64,000 bases of DNA from Alcanivorax sp. DP30 (GTDB taxonomy: Bacteria; Pseudomonadota; Gammaproteobacteria; Pseudomonadales; Alcanivoracaceae): contig NZ_WTUY01000001.1 of assembly GCF_009882945.1 (NCBI RefSeq), positions 266 to 64,265 of the forward strand, given 5' to 3'. The notes under the pieces are model-generated. The model searched no databases. It worked only from the letters and a program-made list of their open reading frames with translations, and was not told where the DNA came from. The position numbers were made by a program, and so were the translations under genes. Below are positions 18,447 to 29,008 of this stretch, in pieces; position 1 is the first letter of the stretch, and each line of letters starts with the position of its first letter.

Positions 18447-19049
18447 ATGAATCTCAATACTGCCTCTGGAGGTACCGTTAGCGTTTCCGAAGTCGCCTTC
18501 GGCAAAGACTTTAACGAGCCTCTGGTTCATCAGGTTGTAACTGCGTTTCTGGCTGGTGCCCGTCAGGGTTCCAAGGCTCAGAAAAACCGTTCCGATGTGA
18601 GTGGTGGTGGTCGCAAGCCGTGGCGTCAGAAGGGCACTGGTCGTGCTCGTGCTGGCACCATTCGCAGCCCGATCTGGCGTGGCGGCGGCAAGACTTTTGC
18701 TGCTACCAACCGTGACTTCTCTCAGAAGGTGAACCGCAAGATGTATCGTGGCGCGCTGCAGTGCATCGTGTCCGAGCTGGTTCGCCAGGAGCGCCTGGTT
18801 GTTGTTGACGAATTTACTGTCGATGCACCGAAAACCAAGGCTGTTGCGGCGAAGCTGAAAGATCTGCAGCTGAGCAATGTGCTGATCGTGACTGACAATC
18901 TGGATGAGAACCTGTTCCTGGGTTCCCGCAATCTGCCGAAGGTAGATGTGCGCGACGCACAAGGCGTTGATCCGGTCAGCCTGATCGCTTTTGAAAAGGT
19001 GCTGATCACCGTGCCGGCTCTGAAGAAACTTGAGGAGGCACTGGCATGA
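18447..19049 (+). CDS. rplD: 50S ribosomal protein L4
   Basis: 200 residues. Assembly protein whose loop lines the exit tunnel; in enterobacteria it also represses the S10 operon. The tunnel loop is recognisable as [19 protein letters not shown] followed by SPIWRGGG. The stop overlaps the start of rplW by four bases (ATGA), so the two are translationally coupled. Confidence 0.97.
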   Translation: MNLNTASGGTVSVSEVAFGKDFNEPLVHQVVTAFLAGARQGSKAQKNRSDVSGGGRKPWRQKGTGRARAGTIRSPIWRGGGKTFAATNRDFSQKVNRKMYRGALQCIVSELVRQERLVVVDEFTVDAPKTKAVAAKLKDLQLSNVLIVTDNLDENLFLGSRNLPKVDVRDAQGVDPVSLIAFEKVLITVPALKKLEEALA

Positions 19050-19342
19050 ATCAAGAGCGCATCCTGACTGTGCTGCGTGCACCGCACGTTTCTGAAAAAG
19101 CGACAGTTAATGCTGACGAAAATGGCACCTTTGTATTCAAAGTGGCCAAAGATGCGAACAAGCTGGAAATCAAAAAGGCTGTTGAGGCGCTTTTTGAGGT
19201 GAAGGTTAAGTCTGTTCGTACCGCCAACGTGAAAGGCAAGTCCAAATTCTTTGGTCGCGTCGCTGGCAAGCGCGCTGACTGGAAGAAGGCCTATGTTTCC
19301 CTTGTGGAAGGCCAGGACATTGACTTCCTCGGCGCAGAGTAA
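19046..19342 (+). CDS. rplW: 50S ribosomal protein L23
   Basis: 98 residues. Sits at the tunnel exit and serves as the docking point for trigger factor and SRP. Typical features are the N-terminal [16 protein letters not shown] and [17 protein letters not shown]. Starts within the rplD stop codon region and ends 18 bases before rplB. Confidence 0.97.
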   Translation: MNQERILTVLRAPHVSEKATVNADENGTFVFKVAKDANKLEIKKAVEALFEVKVKSVRTANVKGKSKFFGRVAGKRADWKKAYVSLVEGQDIDFLGAE

Positions 19343-19360
19343 GGAAGGGAGTAAGGAATA

Positions 19361-20185
19361 ATGGCGATTGTAAAGTGCAAGCCGACTTCTCCGGGCCGCC
19401 GCTTTGTAGTCAAGGTGGTCAACGAAGATCTGCACAAAGGTGCTCCCTACGCGCCTCTGGTAGAAGCCAAGAGCAAGAACGGCGGTCGTAACAACAATGG
19501 TCGAATCACTACCCGTCATAAAGGTGGTGGTCACAAGCAGAAGTACCGCGTTATCGACTTCCGTCGTAACAAGGACGGTATTCCTGGCGTTGTTGAGCGT
19601 CTGGAGTATGATCCGAACCGTTCTGCGCACATTGCCCTGGTCAAGTACCTGGATGGTGAGCGTCGTTACATTCTGGCTCCCAAGGGCCTGAAGGCAGAAG
19701 ATCGTATCCAGTCCGGCGAAGATGCGCCGATCAAGGTTGGAAACGCGCTGCCGCTGCGTAACATTCCGCTGGGTTCCACGGTTCATAACGTGGAAATGAA
19801 GCCTGGCAAGGGTGGCCAGATTGCTCGATCCGCCGGTACTTCCGTGCAGGTTCTGGCAAAAGATGGTCAGTACGCGACCCTGCGTCTCCGCTCCGGTGAG
19901 ATGCGCAAGGTTCACGCTGACTGCAAGGCGACCCTGGGTGAAGTATCCAACAGTGAGCATAGCTTGCGCTCACTGGGTAAAGCGGGCGCCACGCGCTGGC
20001 GGGGTGTACGTCCCACTGTACGTGGTGTGGCGATGAACCCGGTAGACCACCCTCATGGTGGTGGTGAAGGGCGTACTTCTGGTGGTCGTCATCCGGTTAC
20101 CCCTTGGGGTGTACCGACTAAGGGCCACAAGACCCGTACAAACAAGCGCACTACCAAGATGATTGTGCGCGACCGTCGTAAGTAA
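19361..20185 (+). CDS. rplB: 50S ribosomal protein L2
   Basis: 274 residues. One of the most conserved 50S proteins, needed for subunit joining and peptidyl transfer. The signature [13 protein letters not shown], containing the essential His, is present near residue 225, followed by [12 protein letters not shown] and a basic C-terminus. It lies in the standard place between rplW and rpsS. Confidence 0.98.
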   Translation: MAIVKCKPTSPGRRFVVKVVNEDLHKGAPYAPLVEAKSKNGGRNNNGRITTRHKGGGHKQKYRVIDFRRNKDGIPGVVERLEYDPNRSAHIALVKYLDGERRYILAPKGLKAEDRIQSGEDAPIKVGNALPLRNIPLGSTVHNVEMKPGKGGQIARSAGTSVQVLAKDGQYATLRLRSGEMRKVHADCKATLGEVSNSEHSLRSLGKAGATRWRGVRPTVRGVAMNPVDHPHGGGEGRTSGGRHPVTPWGVPTKGHKTRTNKRTTKMIVRDRRK

Positions 20186-20207
20186 GGGATAGAGAGAGGT
20201 TCAGGCT

Positions 20208-20483
20208 GTGCCACGTTCACTCAAAAAAGGTCCTTTTGTGGATCACCACCTGCTAGGCAAGGTGGAAGATGCGGTGGAAGCCGGCTCCCGTAAGCCGATT
20301 AAAACCTGGTCCCGTCGCTCCATGATTATTCCGGAGATGGTGGGTCTGACGATTGCTGTTCACAATGGCAAACAGCATGTGCCGGTGATGGTTTCCGAGC
20401 ACATGGTGGGCCACAAGCTGGGCGAATTCGCCCTGACCCGCACATACCGCGGGCATGTCGTGGACAAAAAGGCTAAGCGATAA
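20208..20483 (+). CDS. rpsS: 30S ribosomal protein S19
   Basis: 91 residues. Head protein of the 30S subunit bound with S13. Starts at GTG 20208 with [15 protein letters not shown], the family N-terminus, and contains [20 protein letters not shown]. The GTG start is preceded by AGAGAGGTT. Ten bases before rplV. Confidence 0.97.
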   Translation: MPRSLKKGPFVDHHLLGKVEDAVEAGSRKPIKTWSRRSMIIPEMVGLTIAVHNGKQHVPVMVSEHMVGHKLGEFALTRTYRGHVVDKKAKR

Positions 20484-20493
20484 GGTGACAGCC

Positions 20494-20838
20494 ATGGCTA
20501 CTGAAGTTGCAGCCCGTCTGCGCGGTGCAAGAATTTCGGCTCAGAAAGCCCGCCTCGTAGCGGACCAGGTCCGAGGCCTGGAAGTCGAGAAGGCGCTGAA
20601 TCTTCTGGAATTCAGCCCCAAGAAGGCGGCAAAAATCGTTAAGAAAGTGCTGGAGTCCGCAATTGCAAACGCGGAAAACAACGACGGCGCTGACGTTGAC
20701 GAGCTGAAGGTATCCACAATTTTTGTGGACGAAGGCATGACCATGAAGCGTATCCGTCCGCGGGCGAAAGGCCGCGCTGATCGGATCCTCAAGCGTACTT
20801 GCCACATTACTGTGAAAGTCTCGGAAGGTCAGGAGTAA
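20494..20838 (+). CDS. rplV: 50S ribosomal protein L22
   Basis: 114 residues. Its long beta hairpin lines the exit tunnel, where macrolide-resistance changes map in relatives. The start [22 protein letters not shown] at ATG 20494 was preferred over an in-frame ATG at 20455, which lies inside rpsS. The hairpin contains [19 protein letters not shown]. Four bases separate it from rpsC. Confidence 0.96.
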   Translation: MATEVAARLRGARISAQKARLVADQVRGLEVEKALNLLEFSPKKAAKIVKKVLESAIANAENNDGADVDELKVSTIFVDEGMTMKRIRPRAKGRADRILKRTCHITVKVSEGQE

Positions 20839-20842
20839 CCAG

Positions 20843-21541
20843 ATGGGTCAGAAAGTTCATCCGGTCGGTATTCGCCTTGGCATTGTCAAAGAGCATAACT
20901 CGCTCTGGTATGCCGGACCGAAGTCTTATTCAGACTGCCTGGTTACCGACCTGCAGGTTCGTGAGTTCCTGTTCAAGCGTCTGAAGAATGCCTCGGTGAG
21001 CCGTGTCAAGATCGAGCGTCCGTCCGAAAACGTACGCATCACGATCGCTACCGCTCGTCCGGGTATCGTAATCGGTAAGAAAGGCGAAGATGTCGAGCGC
21101 CTGCGCCGCGATGTGGCCGCCAAAATGGGTGTGCCGGTTCATATCAACATCGAGGAAGTGCGCAAGCCCGACCTGGATGCGCGTCTGGTAGGCGACAATG
21201 TCGCTGGTCAGCTGGAGCGTCGTGTGATGTTCCGTCGTGCGATGAAGCGTGCCGTGCAGAACGCCATGAAGTCTGGCGCTGAAGGTATCAAGATTCAGCT
21301 GTCCGGTCGTCTGGGTGGTGCAGAGATTGCGCGTACCGAATGGTACCGCGAAGGCCGAGTGCCACTGCATACCTTGCGTGCTGACATCGACTACGCAAGC
21401 GTACGTGCTGAGACCACTTACGGCACCATCGGTATCAAGGTGTGGATCTTCCGTGGCGAAGTGCTTGGCGGCATGGAGCAGGTTCAGCAGGAAGAGCAGC
21501 AGAAGCAGTCCAAGGGCGCGAAGAAGCGCGGCCGCGGTTAA
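20843..21541 (+). CDS. rpsC: 30S ribosomal protein S3
   Basis: 232 residues. Forms part of the mRNA entry channel. Starts [20 protein letters not shown]. The KH domain motif [14 protein letters not shown] is present near residue 73, and the C-terminal domain has [17 protein letters not shown]. It ends in a Gln- and Lys-rich tail. Standard position before rplP. Confidence 0.97.
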   Translation: MGQKVHPVGIRLGIVKEHNSLWYAGPKSYSDCLVTDLQVREFLFKRLKNASVSRVKIERPSENVRITIATARPGIVIGKKGEDVERLRRDVAAKMGVPVHINIEEVRKPDLDARLVGDNVAGQLERRVMFRRAMKRAVQNAMKSGAEGIKIQLSGRLGGAEIARTEWYREGRVPLHTLRADIDYASVRAETTYGTIGIKVWIFRGEVLGGMEQVQQEEQQKQSKGAKKRGRG

Positions 21542-21554
21542 AGGGTAACGAACG

Positions 21555-21968
21555 ATGTTGCAGCCGAAGCGTACCAAATTCCGGAAAGTTCATAAGGGCC
21601 GCAACCGTGGCCTGGCAGAGCGGGGCAGCAAAGTGTCTTTTGGCACTATTGGTCTGCAGGCAACTGGTCGCGGTCGAATTACCGCACGCCAGATTGAAGC
21701 CGCCCGTCGTGCCATGACTCGTCACATCAAGCGTGGCGGGAAGATTTGGATCCGGGTTTTCCCGGACAAGCCGATCACCCAGAAGCCGCTCGAAGTGCGG
21801 ATGGGTAAAGGTAAAGGTTCTGTAGAGTATTGGGTTGCCCAGATTCAGCCGGGCAAAATGCTTTACGAAATGGAAGGTGTTTCTGAAGATGTGGCGCGTG
21901 AAGCGTTCCGTCTGGCCGCGGCGAAGCTGCCGGTAAGCACCCGTGTCGTAACTCGGACGGTGATGTAA
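21555..21968 (+). CDS. rplP: 50S ribosomal protein L16
   Basis: 137 residues. Binds near the A-site tRNA. Starts [19 protein letters not shown] and contains [20 protein letters not shown] and [18 protein letters not shown], both typical. Three bases separate its stop from rpmC. Confidence 0.97.
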   Translation: MLQPKRTKFRKVHKGRNRGLAERGSKVSFGTIGLQATGRGRITARQIEAARRAMTRHIKRGGKIWIRVFPDKPITQKPLEVRMGKGKGSVEYWVAQIQPGKMLYEMEGVSEDVAREAFRLAAAKLPVSTRVVTRTVM

Positions 21969-21971
21969 GCC

Positions 21972-22163
21972 ATGAAAGCGAGCGAGCTGAGAGATAAAAG
22001 TGTTGAAGAGCTGCAGCAGGAGCAAATCAACCTGCTTGAGCAACAGTTCAAGCTGCGTATGAAGTCCGCTTCCGGTCAGCTTTCCAAAACCCACGAGCTT
22101 GGGATGGTTCGCCGTGACATTGCGCGTGTTAAGACCATTCTGAAACAGAAGCAGGGTAACTAG
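21972..22163 (+). CDS. rpmC: 50S ribosomal protein L29
   Basis: 63 residues, two helices, at the tunnel exit next to L23. Contains [21 protein letters not shown] and the typical C-terminal V(R)[10 protein letters not shown]. The start lies three bases after rplP and the stop two bases before rpsQ, so expression is surely polycistronic. Confidence 0.97.
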   Translation: MKASELRDKSVEELQQEQINLLEQQFKLRMKSASGQLSKTHELGMVRRDIARVKTILKQKQGN

Positions 22164-22165
22164 TC

Positions 22166-22429
22166 ATGGCAGAGGCAAAAATGCGCCGGACCGCTACCGG
22201 CAAGGTGATCTCCAACAAGGGTGAGAAAACTATCACTGTGTTGGTTGAGCGCCGGGTTCAGCACCCGATTTACGGCAAGATCATCAAGCGTTCCAGCAAG
22301 CTGATGGCGCACGATGAGCAAAACCAGTGTAACGAAGGTGACCTGGTAACCATCGAGGAATGCCGTCCGATGTCCAAGCGTAAGACCTGGACATTGGTAA
22401 ATGTAGTCGAACAAGCCAACAAGGCTTAA
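22166..22429 (+). CDS. rpsQ: 30S ribosomal protein S17
   Basis: 87 residues, OB-fold protein that binds 16S rRNA early. Contains [27 protein letters not shown] and the conserved [18 protein letters not shown]. Last gene of the S10 operon; a 50-base gap precedes rplN, the first gene of the spc group. Confidence 0.97.
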   Translation: MAEAKMRRTATGKVISNKGEKTITVLVERRVQHPIYGKIIKRSSKLMAHDEQNQCNEGDLVTIEECRPMSKRKTWTLVNVVEQANKA

Positions 22430-22479
22430 CGGACCGTTGCTGTGGCTGCCTGTAGAGGCAGAGTTGGAGAGATTTAGCG

Positions 22480-22848
22480 ATGATTCAGACCGAAAGCATG
22501 CTCGAAGTTGCCGATAACAGCGGCGCCCGTCGAGTACAGTGCATCAAAGTGCTGGGTGGTTCACACCGCCGCTATGCAGGCATTGGTGACATCATCAAGG
22601 TCACAGTCAAGGAAGCGATTCCGCGCGGCCGTGTTAAGAAAGGTGATGTAATGACCGCCGTGGTTGTACGTACCCGTAAAGGTGTGCGTCGCCCCGATGG
22701 TTCTTTGATTCGTTTCGACGAAAATGCCGCGGTGTTGTTGAACAACAACAAAGCACCGATCGGTACCCGGATCTTCGGCCCGGTAACGCGCGAGCTGCGT
22801 ACCGAGCAGTTTATGAAGATCATCTCCCTGGCACCTGAAGTTCTATAA
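22480..22848 (+). CDS. rplN: 50S ribosomal protein L14
   Basis: 122 residues. Lies at the subunit interface. Starts [20 protein letters not shown] and ends [10 protein letters not shown]…[10 protein letters not shown], both highly conserved. First gene of the spc group. The 50-base gap from rpsQ shows no clear promoter or terminator, so read-through from the S10 operon is likely. Confidence 0.97.
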   Translation: MIQTESMLEVADNSGARRVQCIKVLGGSHRRYAGIGDIIKVTVKEAIPRGRVKKGDVMTAVVVRTRKGVRRPDGSLIRFDENAAVLLNNNKAPIGTRIFGPVTRELRTEQFMKIISLAPEVL

Positions 22849-22863
22849 AGGCGGGTGAAGGTA

Positions 22864-23172
22864 ATGCTTAAGATCAAGCGTGATGACGAAGTCATCGTAA
22901 TTGCGGGCAAGGACAAAGGTAAGCGTGGCACCGTTCAGCAGGTTCTGGACAATGGTCGCGTTATCGTTGGCGGCGTTAACATGGTGAAAAAGCATGTTAA
23001 AGCCAACCCTAACCGTGGTACTCAAGGCGGCATCGTAGAACAGGAAGCGGCTCTGCATGCTTCTAACGTTGCCATCTGGAACCCCAAGACGCAGAAAGCG
23101 GATCGTGTGGGCTTCCGGTTTGAAGACGACAAGAAAGTCCGTTTCTTCAAGTCCAACGGCGAAACGCTGTAG
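22864..23172 (+). CDS. rplX: 50S ribosomal protein L24
   Basis: 102 residues. Assembly initiator with a KOW motif, [24 protein letters not shown] 22864 was chosen ([10 protein letters not shown]) with GGTGAAGG upstream; a GTG three codons earlier is possible. Contains [18 protein letters not shown], a characteristic L24 stretch. Confidence 0.96.
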   Translation: MLKIKRDDEVIVIAGKDKGKRGTVQQVLDNGRVIVGGVNMVKKHVKANPNRGTQGGIVEQEAALHASNVAIWNPKTQKADRVGFRFEDDKKVRFFKSNGETL

Positions 23173-23185
23173 GTTTAGGTGACCC

Positions 23186-23725
23186 ATGAGTGATCTGAAA
23201 AAGATTTATAAAGACGAAATCGTACCCAAGCTGAAAGAAGAGCTGGGTCTCGATAACATCATGGAAGTGCCGAAGATCACCAAGATCACCCTGAATATGG
23301 GTGTTGGTGAAGCTTCAGCCGACCGTAAGGCGATGGACGGTGCTCTTGCCGACATGACTGCCATTTCCGGTCAGAAGCCCCTGGTAACCAAGGCTCGCAA
23401 GTCTGTTGCCGGCTTCAAAATCCGTGAAGGTTGGCCGATCGGCTGCAAGGTAACCCTGCGCAACGATCGCATGTACGAATTCCTGGAGCGCCTGGTTTCC
23501 ATCGCGATCCCGCGTATTCGTGACTTCCGTGGTTTGAATGCGAAATCCTTCGATGGCCGTGGTAACTATTCCATGGGTCTTCGTGAGCAGATCGTGTTCC
23601 CGGAAATCGATTTTGACAAGGTCGACAAGCTTCGTGGTCTGGATATCACCATCACCACTGATGCCAAGACCGATGATCAGGCACGGGCGCTGCTGCGCGC
23701 CTTCAACTTCCCGCTGAAGGGCTAA
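23186..23725 (+). CDS. rplE: 50S ribosomal protein L5
   Basis: 179 residues. Binds 5S rRNA and contacts the P-site tRNA. Contains [36 protein letters not shown] and [20 protein letters not shown]. In Escherichia coli the S8 repressor site of the spc operon overlaps the rplE start; whether it is kept here was not tested. Confidence 0.97.
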   Translation: MSDLKKIYKDEIVPKLKEELGLDNIMEVPKITKITLNMGVGEASADRKAMDGALADMTAISGQKPLVTKARKSVAGFKIREGWPIGCKVTLRNDRMYEFLERLVSIAIPRIRDFRGLNAKSFDGRGNYSMGLREQIVFPEIDFDKVDKLRGLDITITTDAKTDDQARALLRAFNFPLKG

Positions 23726-23736
23726 GAGGATTTGTC

Positions 23737-24042
23737 ATGGCTAAAGAATCCATGAAAAACCGGGAAGCAAAACGCGCCAAACTGGTTAAGCGTTTTGCCG
23801 CCAAGCGTGCAGCGCTTAAGGCGATCATCCAGGATCCCAATGCAGAACCTGAAGCGAAGTGGGATGCCCAGCTTCAGCTGCAAAAGATGCCGCGCGATTC
23901 CTCGCCGGTGCGTCAGCGTAACCGCTGCCGCCTCACCGGTCGTCCGCACGGTTACTACCGCAAGTTCGGCCTGAGCCGGATCATGCTGCGTGAAGCAGCT
24001 ATGCGCGGTGATGTCCCCGGTCTGGTTAAAGCCAGCTGGTAA
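23737..24042 (+). CDS. rpsN: 30S ribosomal protein S14 (zinc-free form)
   Basis: 101 residues, the long form without the zinc ribbon: only one Cys is present, in [19 protein letters not shown]. The C-terminus [24 protein letters not shown] is typical. Eleven bases after rplE; 37 bases before rpsH. Confidence 0.97.
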   Translation: MAKESMKNREAKRAKLVKRFAAKRAALKAIIQDPNAEPEAKWDAQLQLQKMPRDSSPVRQRNRCRLTGRPHGYYRKFGLSRIMLREAAMRGDVPGLVKASW

Positions 24043-24079
24043 GCCAAGAAACAGGCATGAGTAGCGGAGCGATTGCGGC

Positions 24080-24472
24080 ATGAGCATGCAAGATACCCTG
24101 GCGGATATGTTTACCCGTATCCGTAACGCCCAAATGGCCAAGAAAGTACAGGTCGAGATTCCTGCCTCCAAGGCAAAGGAAGCTGTTGCCAAAGTACTTC
24201 TGGATGAGGGCTACATCGCTGGATACAAAGTCAGCGAAGACAAGAAACCGGTAATGACGGTTGATTTGAAGTATTTCGAAGGTAATCCGGTGATCGACAA
24301 GATCGCTCGTGTTAGCCGTCCTGGTCTGCGTGTTTACAAGAGCGCTGGCGAGATCCCTAAGGTTAAGGGCGGCCTCGGCGTGATGATCGTATCCACCAAC
24401 CAGGGCATTATTTCTGACCGCGCAGCACGCAAAGCCAATGTTGGTGGCGAGCTGATCTGCGAAGTGTCCTAA
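24080..24472 (+). CDS. rpsH: 30S ribosomal protein S8
   Basis: 130 residues. Central-domain 16S rRNA-binding protein and, in enterobacteria, repressor of the spc operon. Starts [20 protein letters not shown]. The C-terminal signature includes the [20 protein letters not shown] stretch, and the protein ends GELICEVS. Confidence 0.97.
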   Translation: MSMQDTLADMFTRIRNAQMAKKVQVEIPASKAKEAVAKVLLDEGYIAGYKVSEDKKPVMTVDLKYFEGNPVIDKIARVSRPGLRVYKSAGEIPKVKGGLGVMIVSTNQGIISDRAARKANVGGELICEVS

Positions 24473-24502
24473 CAGAAGCGGCGTAGACGGGTTAGGTGCA
24501 GC

Positions 24503-25036
24503 ATGTCTAGAGTAGCAAAAAGTCCGGTAAATCTGCCGAAGGGCGTCGAGATCAAGGTCGACGGCCAGAAAGTTGCCCTGAAGGGTGGCAAAGGCAGCCT
24601 GGAGCACGAAGTACACGAGCTGGTTGCAGTGTCTGTTGAAGACGGTGTGGTTTCCGTGAAGCCCCACGAAGAGTCTCAAAAGGCATGGGCCCTGGCCGGT
24701 ACCACGCGTGCTCTGTTGAACAACATGGTAACCGGTGTTGCCGAAGGTTTTGAGCGCAAGCTTCAGCTCCTCGGTGTAGGTTATCGTGCGCAGGCTCAGG
24801 GTAAGGTTCTTAACCTGACTCTCGGTTTCTCCCACCCGGTTGCTTACGAGCTGCCTGAGGGGATTACTGCCGAAACTCCGAGCCAGACAGAGATCGTTAT
24901 CAAGGGCATTGACAAGCAGCTGGTAGGTCAGGTTGCAGCCAATGTTCGGGCCTTCCGTCCGCCTGAGCCCTACAAGGGTAAAGGGGTGCGCTATGCTGAT
25001 GAGCAAGTGCGCCGTAAGGAAGCCAAGAAGAAATAA
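24503..25036 (+). CDS. rplF: 50S ribosomal protein L6
   Basis: 177 residues, two related domains near the factor-binding site. Starts [17 protein letters not shown]. The C-terminal signature [26 protein letters not shown] is seen (residues about 152-177). Thirty bases after rpsH. Confidence 0.97.
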   Translation: MSRVAKSPVNLPKGVEIKVDGQKVALKGGKGSLEHEVHELVAVSVEDGVVSVKPHEESQKAWALAGTTRALLNNMVTGVAEGFERKLQLLGVGYRAQAQGKVLNLTLGFSHPVAYELPEGITAETPSQTEIVIKGIDKQLVGQVAANVRAFRPPEPYKGKGVRYADEQVRRKEAKKK

Positions 25037-25053
25037 TCGTCGAGATTAATGCC

Positions 25054-25404
25054 ATGAAAGACAAAAAAGTTGCACGTCTGCGCAGGGCAAAACGTACTCG
25101 CCTGAAGATCCGTGAACTGGGCGAAGTTCGTCTCTGCGTAAATCGTACTCCGCGTCATATCTATGCGCAGGTAATCTCTGCGAATGGTGGCCAGGTACTG
25201 GCTTCCGCTAGCACTGTAGAGAAGGATCTGCGTGCTGAAGCTACCGGTAACACTGACGCAGCGGCCAAAGTGGGCCAGCTGATCGCTCAGCGTGCCAAAG
25301 AAGCGGGCGTTGAGCGCGTTGCCTTTGACCGTTCCGGTTTTAAATATCACGGTCGCGTAAAGGCGCTGGCTGACGCAGCGCGTGAAAACGGGCTTGAATT
25401 CTAA
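25054..25404 (+). CDS. rplR: 50S ribosomal protein L18
   Basis: 116 residues. Helps bind 5S rRNA together with L5. Contains [30 protein letters not shown] and ends with the typical [26 protein letters not shown] region. Seventeen bases after rplF. Confidence 0.97.
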   Translation: MKDKKVARLRRAKRTRLKIRELGEVRLCVNRTPRHIYAQVISANGGQVLASASTVEKDLRAEATGNTDAAAKVGQLIAQRAKEAGVERVAFDRSGFKYHGRVKALADAARENGLEF

Positions 25405-25416
25405 GGGTGCTTGGTT

Positions 25417-25914
25417 ATGTCGAAAGTTGATCCCAACGAAGGTCTGCAGGAAAAGCTGGTTCAGGTAAACCGGGTTGCTAAAGTAGTTAAAGGCGGCCGT
25501 ATCTTCGGTTTTACCGCGCTGACTGTAGTGGGTGACGGCAAGGGCAAGGTTGGCTTTGGTCGTGGCAAGGCGCGTGAAGTGCCGGCCGCTATCCAGAAAG
25601 CCCTGGAAGCTGCTCGCCGCAACATGATTCAGGTGGAGCTAAACGGCACCACCATCCAGCACCCGATGAAGGCCCGTCACGGCGCCTCCAAGGTGTACAT
25701 GCAGCCGGCCGATGAAGGTACCGGTGTGATTGCCGGCGGTGCGATGCGCGCCGTACTGGAAGTCGCAGGCGTTCAGAATGTACTGGCCAAGTGTTATGGC
25801 TCCACCAACCCGGTAAACGTGGTTCGGGCGACCTTTAACGGCCTGAAGACCATGGCGTCTCCGGAGTCTGTGGCCGCCAAGCGTGGCAAGTCTGTCGAAG
25901 ACATTCTGAACTAA
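25417..25914 (+). CDS. rpsE: 30S ribosomal protein S5
   Basis: 165 residues. Part of the mRNA entrance and accuracy centre. Contains [32 protein letters not shown] (residues about 18-50). ATG 25417 follows AAGGGTG; a TTG two codons upstream is less likely. In Escherichia coli spectinomycin resistance maps to the loop in this region. Confidence 0.96.
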   Translation: MSKVDPNEGLQEKLVQVNRVAKVVKGGRIFGFTALTVVGDGKGKVGFGRGKAREVPAAIQKALEAARRNMIQVELNGTTIQHPMKARHGASKVYMQPADEGTGVIAGGAMRAVLEVAGVQNVLAKCYGSTNPVNVVRATFNGLKTMASPESVAAKRGKSVEDILN

Positions 25915-25937
25915 GCGCAGATAACGGAATCGTTACG

Positions 25938-26120
25938 ATGGCTGAAAAGATCAAGGTAAAGCTGGTTAAGAGCACCAACGGCCGGCTGGAAAAGCATAAG
26001 GCCTGTGTGCGCGGTCTCGGTCTGCGCCGCATCGGTCATACCGTTGAAGTTGAAGATACCCCGTCTGTACGCGGCATGATCAACAAGGTCGCGTACATGG
26101 TACAGGTAGAGGGAGAATAA
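25938..26120 (+). CDS. rpmD: 50S ribosomal protein L30
   Basis: 60 residues, the usual length. Contains [27 protein letters not shown] and ends [17 protein letters not shown]. Its stop is three bases before rplO. Confidence 0.96.
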   Translation: MAEKIKVKLVKSTNGRLEKHKACVRGLGLRRIGHTVEVEDTPSVRGMINKVAYMVQVEGE

Positions 26121-26123
26121 GTG

Positions 26124-26558
26124 ATGCGTCTGAATGATCTGCATCCTGCCGAAGGTTCCCGCCCGAGCGCCAAGCGTGTTGGTCGTGGTATCGGTTCCGG
26201 CCTGGGCAAGACTGGTGGTCGTGGTCACAAGGGTCAAAAGTCCCGCTCCGGCGGTACGGTGAAGCCCGGCTTCGAAGGTGGTCAGATGCCGCTGCAGCGT
26301 CGTGTGCCGAAATTCGGCTTCACGTCCAAGCTGGCAATGGGTACTGCTGAAGTTCGCCTGGCTGAACTGGCCAAGGTAGAAGGCGACGTGATCGATCTGG
26401 CTTCCCTGAAGGCAGCCAACGTGGTTCGTCGTGATATGAAGCGCGCCAAGATTGTTCTGCAGGGCGGCATTGATCGCGCTGTGACTATCCGTGGTGTGGC
26501 TATCACCAAAGGTGCCCGCGAAGCGGTTGAGAAGGCCGGCGGTAAAGTCGAAGAATAA
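26124..26558 (+). CDS. rplO: 50S ribosomal protein L15
   Basis: 144 residues. Starts [22 protein letters not shown], with the Gly-rich stretch [21 protein letters not shown] and [15 protein letters not shown] 26124 was used; GTG 26121 directly before it would only add one residue. Eleven bases before secY. Confidence 0.96.
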   Translation: MRLNDLHPAEGSRPSAKRVGRGIGSGLGKTGGRGHKGQKSRSGGTVKPGFEGGQMPLQRRVPKFGFTSKLAMGTAEVRLAELAKVEGDVIDLASLKAANVVRRDMKRAKIVLQGGIDRAVTIRGVAITKGAREAVEKAGGKVEE

Positions 26559-26569
26559 GGCGACGCTTT

Positions 26570-27952
26570 ATGGCGAAGAATCGCGCTCAGACATTGAATG
26601 GTGGCGCGCCGAAAGTAGACAGCAACGCAACGCGTGAGCTGTGGCGGCGAATCGGTTTTCTGTTGGGCGCCCTGGTGGTGTTCCGGATCGGGGCACATAT
26701 CCCGGTCCCGGGCATGAACCCGGATGCGTTGCAACAGATGTTCAACAATAACCGGGACACCATTCTTGGCCTGTTCAACATGTTCTCCGGGGGATCCCTG
26801 GAGCGCATGAGTATTTTTGCGCTGGGCATTATGCCCTACATTACTGCCAGTATCGTCATTCAGTTGATGACGGCAGTAGTACCGACCCTGGAGCAGCTTC
26901 GTAAGGAAGGTGAACAGGGGCGCCGCAAAATCACTCAGTACACCCGGTATTTGACCGTTGTATTGGGTGCCATTCAGTCCTTCGGCGTTTGCGCAGGTCT
27001 GAAGAGCCAGGGTATTACCCTGCTGCCGGAAGTGGCGACCACCATGCAGGTGGCCAGCTTCTACTTCGTGGCAGTAACGAGCCTTCTGACTGGTACCGTA
27101 TTCCTGATGTGGCTGGGTGAGCAGATTACCGAGCGAGGTATTGGCAATGGTATTTCCATGCTGATCTTTGCTTCCATCGTGGCAGGCTTGCCCGGTGCTG
27201 TGGCCCAGACTTTCGAGTCCGCCCGTACCGGTGATTTGAGTCTGATCATGATGCTGTTCGTGTTCCTGGTAGCACTGGCCGTTATCTTCGGTGTGGTGTT
27301 TGTGGAACGCGGACAACGCCGGATTACGGTGAACTATGCACGTCGCCAACAAGGTCGTCGTGTGTACGCAGCGCAGCAGAGTCATCTGCCGCTGAAAGTG
27401 AACATGGCAGGTGTTATTCCGGCTATCTTTGCCAGCTCTATTCTGTTGTTTCCGGCTTCGCTGACCCAGTGGTTCAGTGATTCCAACCCGGATTCCTGGT
27501 GGGGCCAGTCATTGCGTAGCGTGAGTGATGCCTTGTTGCCGGGTACGCCGCTGTATGTACTGCTGTTTACCCTGTCAATCGTGTTCTTTTGCTACTTTTA
27601 TACAGCGCTGGTGTTCAATCCGAAGGATGTCGCTGACAACCTGAAGAAGTCCGGCGCCTATATTCCGGGTATCCGCCCGGGCGAGCAGTCCGCTCGCTAT
27701 ATCGACACCGTGATGGGCCGTCTGACCCTGATCGGCGCGGTATACATGACGCTGGTGTGTCTGTTGCCACTGGGTCTGCAAGCTGTTGCCAACGTGCCCT
27801 TCTATTTGGGCGGCACCTCTCTGCTGATCGTTGTGGTGGTAGTCATGGACTTCTGGTCGCAGGTAAATTCGCACCTGACGTCCACCCAGTACGAGAAGTT
27901 GATGAAGAAAGCCAACCTGAAAGGGTATGGCGGCACCGGACTGGTGCGTTAA
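26570..27952 (+). CDS. secY: Preprotein translocase subunit SecY
   Basis: 460 residues, the pore subunit of the SecYEG channel. Ten transmembrane segments are recognisable, beginning with [20 protein letters not shown] (the plug-side segment). [22 protein letters not shown] and the cytoplasmic loop [20 protein letters not shown] are typical. It exports the many signal-peptide proteins encoded in this window, including AlgE, AlgF and AlgX. Standard position between rplO and rpmJ. Confidence 0.97.
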   Translation: MAKNRAQTLNGGAPKVDSNATRELWRRIGFLLGALVVFRIGAHIPVPGMNPDALQQMFNNNRDTILGLFNMFSGGSLERMSIFALGIMPYITASIVIQLMTAVVPTLEQLRKEGEQGRRKITQYTRYLTVVLGAIQSFGVCAGLKSQGITLLPEVATTMQVASFYFVAVTSLLTGTVFLMWLGEQITERGIGNGISMLIFASIVAGLPGAVAQTFESARTGDLSLIMMLFVFLVALAVIFGVVFVERGQRRITVNYARRQQGRRVYAAQQSHLPLKVNMAGVIPAIFASSILLFPASLTQWFSDSNPDSWWGQSLRSVSDALLPGTPLYVLLFTLSIVFFCYFYTALVFNPKDVADNLKKSGAYIPGIRPGEQSARYIDTVMGRLTLIGAVYMTLVCLLPLGLQAVANVPFYLGGTSLLIVVVVVMDFWSQVNSHLTSTQYEKLMKKANLKGYGGTGLVR

Positions 27953-27969
27953 CGAACGAGGCGAGTGCG

Positions 27970-28086
27970 ATGAAAGTTCAGGCTTCTGTGAAGAAGATCT
28001 GCCGTAACTGCAAAGTGATCCGTCGTAAGGGTCGCGTCATGGTGATCTGCAGTGCCGAACCCCGGCACAAGCAGCGCCAGGGTTAA
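27970..28086 (+). CDS. rpmJ: 50S ribosomal protein L36 (zinc-binding form)
   Basis: 38 residues: [20 protein letters not shown] and a basic tail. Cys11, Cys14, Cys27 and His33 form the zinc site, so this is the C+ paralogue. A longer in-frame stretch reaching back into secY is not part of the gene. The 17-base gap after secY contains GAACGAGGCGAG as a ribosome-binding region. Confidence 0.95.
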   Translation: MKVQASVKKICRNCKVIRRKGRVMVICSAEPRHKQRQG

Positions 28087-28112
28087 GGTTCAGTCTTCTT
28101 TTAAGTGTTTGG

Positions 28113-28141
28113 TTGAAATTCAGTCGGCGTAGCGCTAGACT
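28113..28141 (+). promoter_or_regulatory. Possible sigma-70 promoter of the alpha operon
   Basis: TTGAAA (28113-28118), a 17-base spacer and TAGACT (28136-28141) lie in the 115-base gap between rpmJ and rpsM. The expected start is near 28148. A hairpin GCGCCA-TAGAGCC-TGGCGC (28155-28173) lies in the resulting leader, where the S4 repressor acts in Escherichia coli; homology to that site was not established. Confidence 0.5.
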
Positions 28142-28201
28142 CTGCCGCCTTTCGGCGCCATAGAGCCTGGCGCACCCGTTTTGTGAATCGGAGATATTCG
28201 G

Positions 28202-28558
28202 ATGGCCCGTATTGCAGGCGTTAACATCCCGGAAAATAAGCACACGGTGATTTCTCTCACCTACATCTTCGGGGTCGGTCGTACCCGTGCACAGCAGATC
28301 TGTGCCGCGGCCGGTATTGAGGAAACCGCTAAGGTTCGTGACCTGAGCGGTGAGCAGCTTGACGTCATTCGTGGCGAAGTTGCCAAGTTCTCTACCGAGG
28401 GTGACCTGCGCCGGGAAATCAACATGAACATCAAGCGTCTGATGGACCTCGGTTGTTACCGTGGTATTCGCCATCGTCGCGGCCTGCCGCTTCGCGGTCA
28501 GCGCACCAAAACCAATGCACGGACTCGTAAAGGTCCGCGTAAACCGATTCGCAAGTAA
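28202..28558 (+). CDS. rpsM: 30S ribosomal protein S13
   Basis: 118 residues. Contacts the P-site tRNA and the 50S subunit. Starts [21 protein letters not shown]. The C-terminal basic tail contains [24 protein letters not shown] sits eight bases before the ATG. First gene of the alpha group. Confidence 0.97.
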   Translation: MARIAGVNIPENKHTVISLTYIFGVGRTRAQQICAAAGIEETAKVRDLSGEQLDVIRGEVAKFSTEGDLRREINMNIKRLMDLGCYRGIRHRRGLPLRGQRTKTNARTRKGPRKPIRK

Positions 28559-28593
28559 GCTGAAACGTCAGCGGCTGGATTTGGATAGGCATT

Positions 28594-28992
28594 ATGGCTA
28601 AGTCAAAGAAAGATAGTGGCGCACGTCGCAAGAAGGTAACGCGCAGCGTAGCGGACGGCATCGCTCACGTGCACGCTTCCTTCAACAACACCATCATCAC
28701 CATTACTGATCGTCAGGGCAACGCACTGTCCTGGGCGACTTCTGGTGGCGCTGGTTTCCGTGGTTCCCGTAAGAGCACCCCGTTTGCTGCCCAGGTGGCT
28801 GCTGAAAACGCGGGTAATGCTGCCAAGGACTACGGTCTTAAGAATCTTGAAGTGCGCGTCAAGGGCCCTGGCCCGGGTCGTGAATCTTCCATTCGTGCCC
28901 TGAATGGTTGTGGCTACAAGATTACCCATATTGAGGACGTTACGCCGATTCCGCACAACGGTTGCCGTCCGCCTAAAAAGCGTCGCGTGTAA
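28594..28992 (+). CDS. rpsK: 30S ribosomal protein S11
   Basis: 132 residues. Platform protein near the mRNA exit. Contains [23 protein letters not shown] and the C-terminal [23 protein letters not shown]. Thirty-five bases after rpsM. Confidence 0.97.
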   Translation: MAKSKKDSGARRKKVTRSVADGIAHVHASFNNTIITITDRQGNALSWATSGGAGFRGSRKSTPFAAQVAAENAGNAAKDYGLKNLEVRVKGPGPGRESSIRALNGCGYKITHIEDVTPIPHNGCRPPKKRRV

Positions 28993-29008
28993 CGGGAGTT
29001 AGAGCAAG

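Noticed and set aside
18722-19960. 412-codon frame antisense to rplD-rplB
   Set aside because: Long antisense frames arise from the codon bias of ribosomal protein genes; no start signal.
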